A stretch of 64,000 nt of DNA from Oerskovia sp042887685. GTDB lineage: Bacteria; Actinomycetota; Actinomycetes; Actinomycetales; Cellulomonadaceae. Both the position numbers and the translations under genes were made by a program. The DNA is taken from positions 62,001 through 126,000 of the forward strand of contig NZ_JBHVOS010000015.1 in the NCBI RefSeq assembly GCF_042887685.1. The letters run 5' to 3'. The notes beneath the pieces were generated by a model. The model did not search any database and was not told the origin of the DNA. It saw only the letters and a program-made list of their open reading frames with translations. This document shows positions 62,085 to 64,000 of this stretch, in pieces. Each line of letters opens with the position of its first letter. The first letter of the stretch is position 1.

Positions 62085-63133
62085 TGCGCGATCGACCGGC
62101 CGACGACCCCCGCCGCGGGCGCTTGCCCGCGACGGGCCGACGAGGCCGGGCGGCAGCCCTCGCCCTCGCGCTCGCGCTCGCGACCGCCGGGTGCACGAGC
62201 GCCGCCCCCGCCGACCCGCGGGCGTCCTCGTCGACCTCCTCCTCGCCGACCACCGCGCCCGACGACGCGGTGCTCACCACCTTCGCCTACGGACCGAGGC
62301 CCGCGCAGACGGCCGACCTGATCCTGCCCGCGTCGCTCGCCGCACGCACGCAAGAACTACGTACACCGTCCGAGGGCGAGGGTGGCGAGGAGGAGGGTGA
62401 GACCGTCGACGTGGTCGTCCTCGTGCACGGCGGCGGCTGGGCCGCCGAGTACGACCGTTCGTCCGAGACCCCCGTGGCACGCGACCTCACCGACGACGGC
62501 ATCGTGGTGTGGAACCTCGACTACCGCGGTGTGGGCGCGGCCGACCCCGCCGACGACGGCGGGTGGCCGGGCACGTTCGAGGACGTGGCGGCAGGCCTCG
62601 ACCTGCTCCCCGAGGCACTCGGGACGGCAGGCCTGACGCTCGGGCGCGTGGCCGTCGTCGGGCACTCCGCGGGCGGGACCATGGCCCTGTGGCTCGCGGC
62701 CCGGCACACCCTGCCCGACGGCGCCCCCGGCGCCTCCCCGCTCGTCCGGCCCGACCTCGTGGTCACCCAGGCGGGCGTGAACGACCTGCTGGCCGCCGGG
62801 GCTGTGCACGGCTCACGGGGGCCGGTCGAGGCGCTCATGGGCGGCTCGACGAGCGAGGTCACGGACGACCGGTACGACCTCGCGTCCCCCACCGCACGGC
62901 TCCCGCTCGGCGTCCCGACGCTCGTCACGACGGGCGACCTGGACGCGGTCGTCCTCCCGTCCGTCGCGACCGGCTACGCCGAGGCGGCGCGGGCCGCCGG
63001 GGACGACGTGACGCTCGCAGTGATCCCCGGCGAGGACCACCTGTCGCCCCAGAACCCCCGCTCGGGCGCGTGGGCCGCGGTGCGTGGCTGGCTCGCCGAG
63101 CGTGGCATCTCGCCCGCCGGGACCGCGAGGTAG
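62084..63133 (+). CDS. Alpha/beta hydrolase lipoprotein
   Basis: A 349-aa esterase/lipase-like enzyme. N-terminal basic and hydrophobic region ends in the lipobox ATAGC with Cys37, predicting a surface lipoprotein; a Ser/Thr-rich spacer follows. Catalytic motifs: oxyanion HGGGW, nucleophile elbow GHSAGG, Asp in VTTGDLDAVV and His in PGEDHLSPQ. This is hormone-sensitive-lipase or kynurenine-formamidase-like in order. ATG overlaps the previous stop (TGATG). Confidence 0.88.
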   Translation: MRDRPADDPRRGRLPATGRRGRAAALALALALATAGCTSAAPADPRASSSTSSSPTTAPDDAVLTTFAYGPRPAQTADLILPASLAARTQELRTPSEGEGGEEEGETVDVVVLVHGGGWAAEYDRSSETPVARDLTDDGIVVWNLDYRGVGAADPADDGGWPGTFEDVAAGLDLLPEALGTAGLTLGRVAVVGHSAGGTMALWLAARHTLPDGAPGASPLVRPDLVVTQAGVNDLLAAGAVHGSRGPVEALMGGSTSEVTDDRYDLASPTARLPLGVPTLVTTGDLDAVVLPSVATGYAEAARAAGDDVTLAVIPGEDHLSPQNPRSGAWAAVRGWLAERGISPAGTAR

Positions 63134-63170
63134 AGCCACCCCGGCGTCGGGAGACTCGGGCCCGAGAGCC

Positions 63171-64000
63171 TCAGTAGCGCGTGATGCCGCCCTGCTGGCC
63201 CGCCATGCGCTCGAGGCGCTGGATGCGGTCGGCCATGGGAGGGTGCGTCGCGAACATCTTCGCGACGCCCGCGCCGCGGAAGGGGTTGGCGATCATGACG
63301 TGCGAGACGTCGACCAGGTCGCGGTTCTGCGGCAGCGGGGCCCGCGCCGTCCCCTGCTCGAGCTTGCGCAGGGCGGACGCGAGCGCGAGCGGGTCGCCCG
63401 TGAGCTTGGCACCGTCCTCGTCGGCGTCGTACTCGCGGGTCCGGGAGATCGCGAGCTGGATCACCATCGCCGCCACGGGAGCGAGGAACGCCATCGCGAG
63501 AGCAGCCAGCGGGTTGCCGCCCCGTTCACGGTTCCCGCCGAAGATCAGCAGGAACTGGGCGAGCGAGGTGATGACGCCGGCCATCGCGCTCGCGACGGAC
63601 GACGTGAGGATGTCGCGGTTGTACACGTGCATGAGCTCGTGGCCCAGGACACCGCGGAGCTCGCGCTCGTCGAGCAGCGTCAGGATGCCCTCGGTGCAGC
63701 AGACCGCGGCGTTCTTGGGGTTGCGGCCCGTCGCGAACGCGTTGGGGGCCTGCGTGGGCGAGACGTACAGCTTGGGCATGGGTTGACGCGCGGCGGTCGA
63801 GAGCTCGCGCACGATCCTGTACATCGCGGGCTGCTCGAGCTCGCTCACGGGCCGCGCGTGCATGGCCCTGATCGCGATCTTGTCGGAGTTCCAGTAGCCG
63901 TACGCCGTGGTCACGAGACCGATCGCGACGAAGATCCACAACGTGCTGGCCGACCGTCCGAACACGGCCCACAGGCCCAGGATCACGACCCACATGATCC
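63171..64000 (-). CDS. htpX: Membrane zinc metalloprotease HtpX (5' end outside window)
   Basis: M48B peptidase of membrane-protein quality control, partly degrading misfolded membrane proteins with FtsH. About 276 C-terminal residues are seen. HEXXH is intact (LGHELMHVYN), with the third ligand Glu in EYDADEDGAKL. Membrane helices surround it (e.g. LWIFVAIGLVTTAYG, LAQFLLIFGG, ALAMAFLAPVAAMVIQLAI). PTQAPNAFATGRNPKNAAVCCTEGIL is a strong family block. The frame stays open to the window edge, so the N-terminus is missing; the ATG at 63993-63995 is internal. Confidence 0.96.
   Translation of the reverse strand, partial: IMWVVILGLWAVFGRSASTLWIFVAIGLVTTAYGYWNSDKIAIRAMHARPVSELEQPAMYRIVRELSTAARQPMPKLYVSPTQAPNAFATGRNPKNAAVCCTEGILTLLDERELRGVLGHELMHVYNRDILTSSVASAMAGVITSLAQFLLIFGGNRERGGNPLAALAMAFLAPVAAMVIQLAISRTREYDADEDGAKLTGDPLALASALRKLEQGTARAPLPQNRDLVDVSHVMIANPFRGAGVAKMFATHPPMADRIQRLERMAGQQGGITRY

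Overview
The window comes from a high-GC actinobacterium. Supporting signs are GTG/TTG starts at many core genes, TPR-CHAT and ECF-sigma genes, the gene order tRNA-Thr/tRNA-Met/rpmG/hadA/hadB and tRNA-Trp/secE/nusG/rplK/rplA, a Zn-binding S14, and an RpoB/RpoC architecture of actinobacterial type. The secreted GH18 chitinase and overall flavour fit the Cellulomonadaceae/Promicromonosporaceae area (Cellulomonas, Oerskovia, Cellulosimicrobium). This is inference from gene style only; no 16S gene is present.

Bases 1-26400 are the core information-processing cluster, all on the minus strand. In transcription order (right to left) it holds rplJ-rplL (with an L10-type leader), rpoB-rpoC, rpsL-rpsG-fusA-tuf, the S10/spc ribosomal protein series rpsJ to rplO, and the first 320 codons of secY. 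Each block ends in a strong GC-rich hairpin. Several strong hairpins also lie inside operons (rpsQ/rplN, rpoB/rpoC, rpsZ/rpsH, fusA/rpsG). About 1 kb with no supportable gene separates tuf from rpsJ.

Bases 26427-36087 form an accessory block between rplJ and rplA. A minus-strand, translationally coupled four-gene module encodes an ECF-like sigma factor, a 165-aa two-part cytosolic protein, an intracellular subtilisin-like S8 peptidase with a PYTQGH repeat tract, and a TPR-CHAT protease. It resembles the protease/sigma-factor circuits around Craspase, but with no CRISPR, and is the strongest candidate for an under-described system here. Next to it are a divergent secreted GH18 chitinase and a secreted phosphatase/phosphodiesterase. 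Bases 36457-39227 return to core genes: rplA, rplK, nusG, secE, tRNA-Trp.

Bases 39452-56579 are a second accessory block. It contains seven tandem 22-bp repeats ahead of an ABC exporter + LuxR-type two-component operon, an adenosine-deaminase-family enzyme, a small membrane-anchored protein with a HisKA/OmpR two-component pair, a small exported protein, an APH-fold kinase, a GntR regulator, a lipoprotein L,D-transpeptidase, murB, two tandem paralogous MFS permeases and a divergent LacI regulator with two matching operator-like palindromes. Bases 56675-63996 hold hadB, hadA, rpmG, tRNA-Met, tRNA-Thr, tRNA-Tyr, a RarD/EamA transporter, a YajQ protein, a small membrane protein with a HAD phosphatase and a lipoprotein esterase, and a 5'-truncated htpX.
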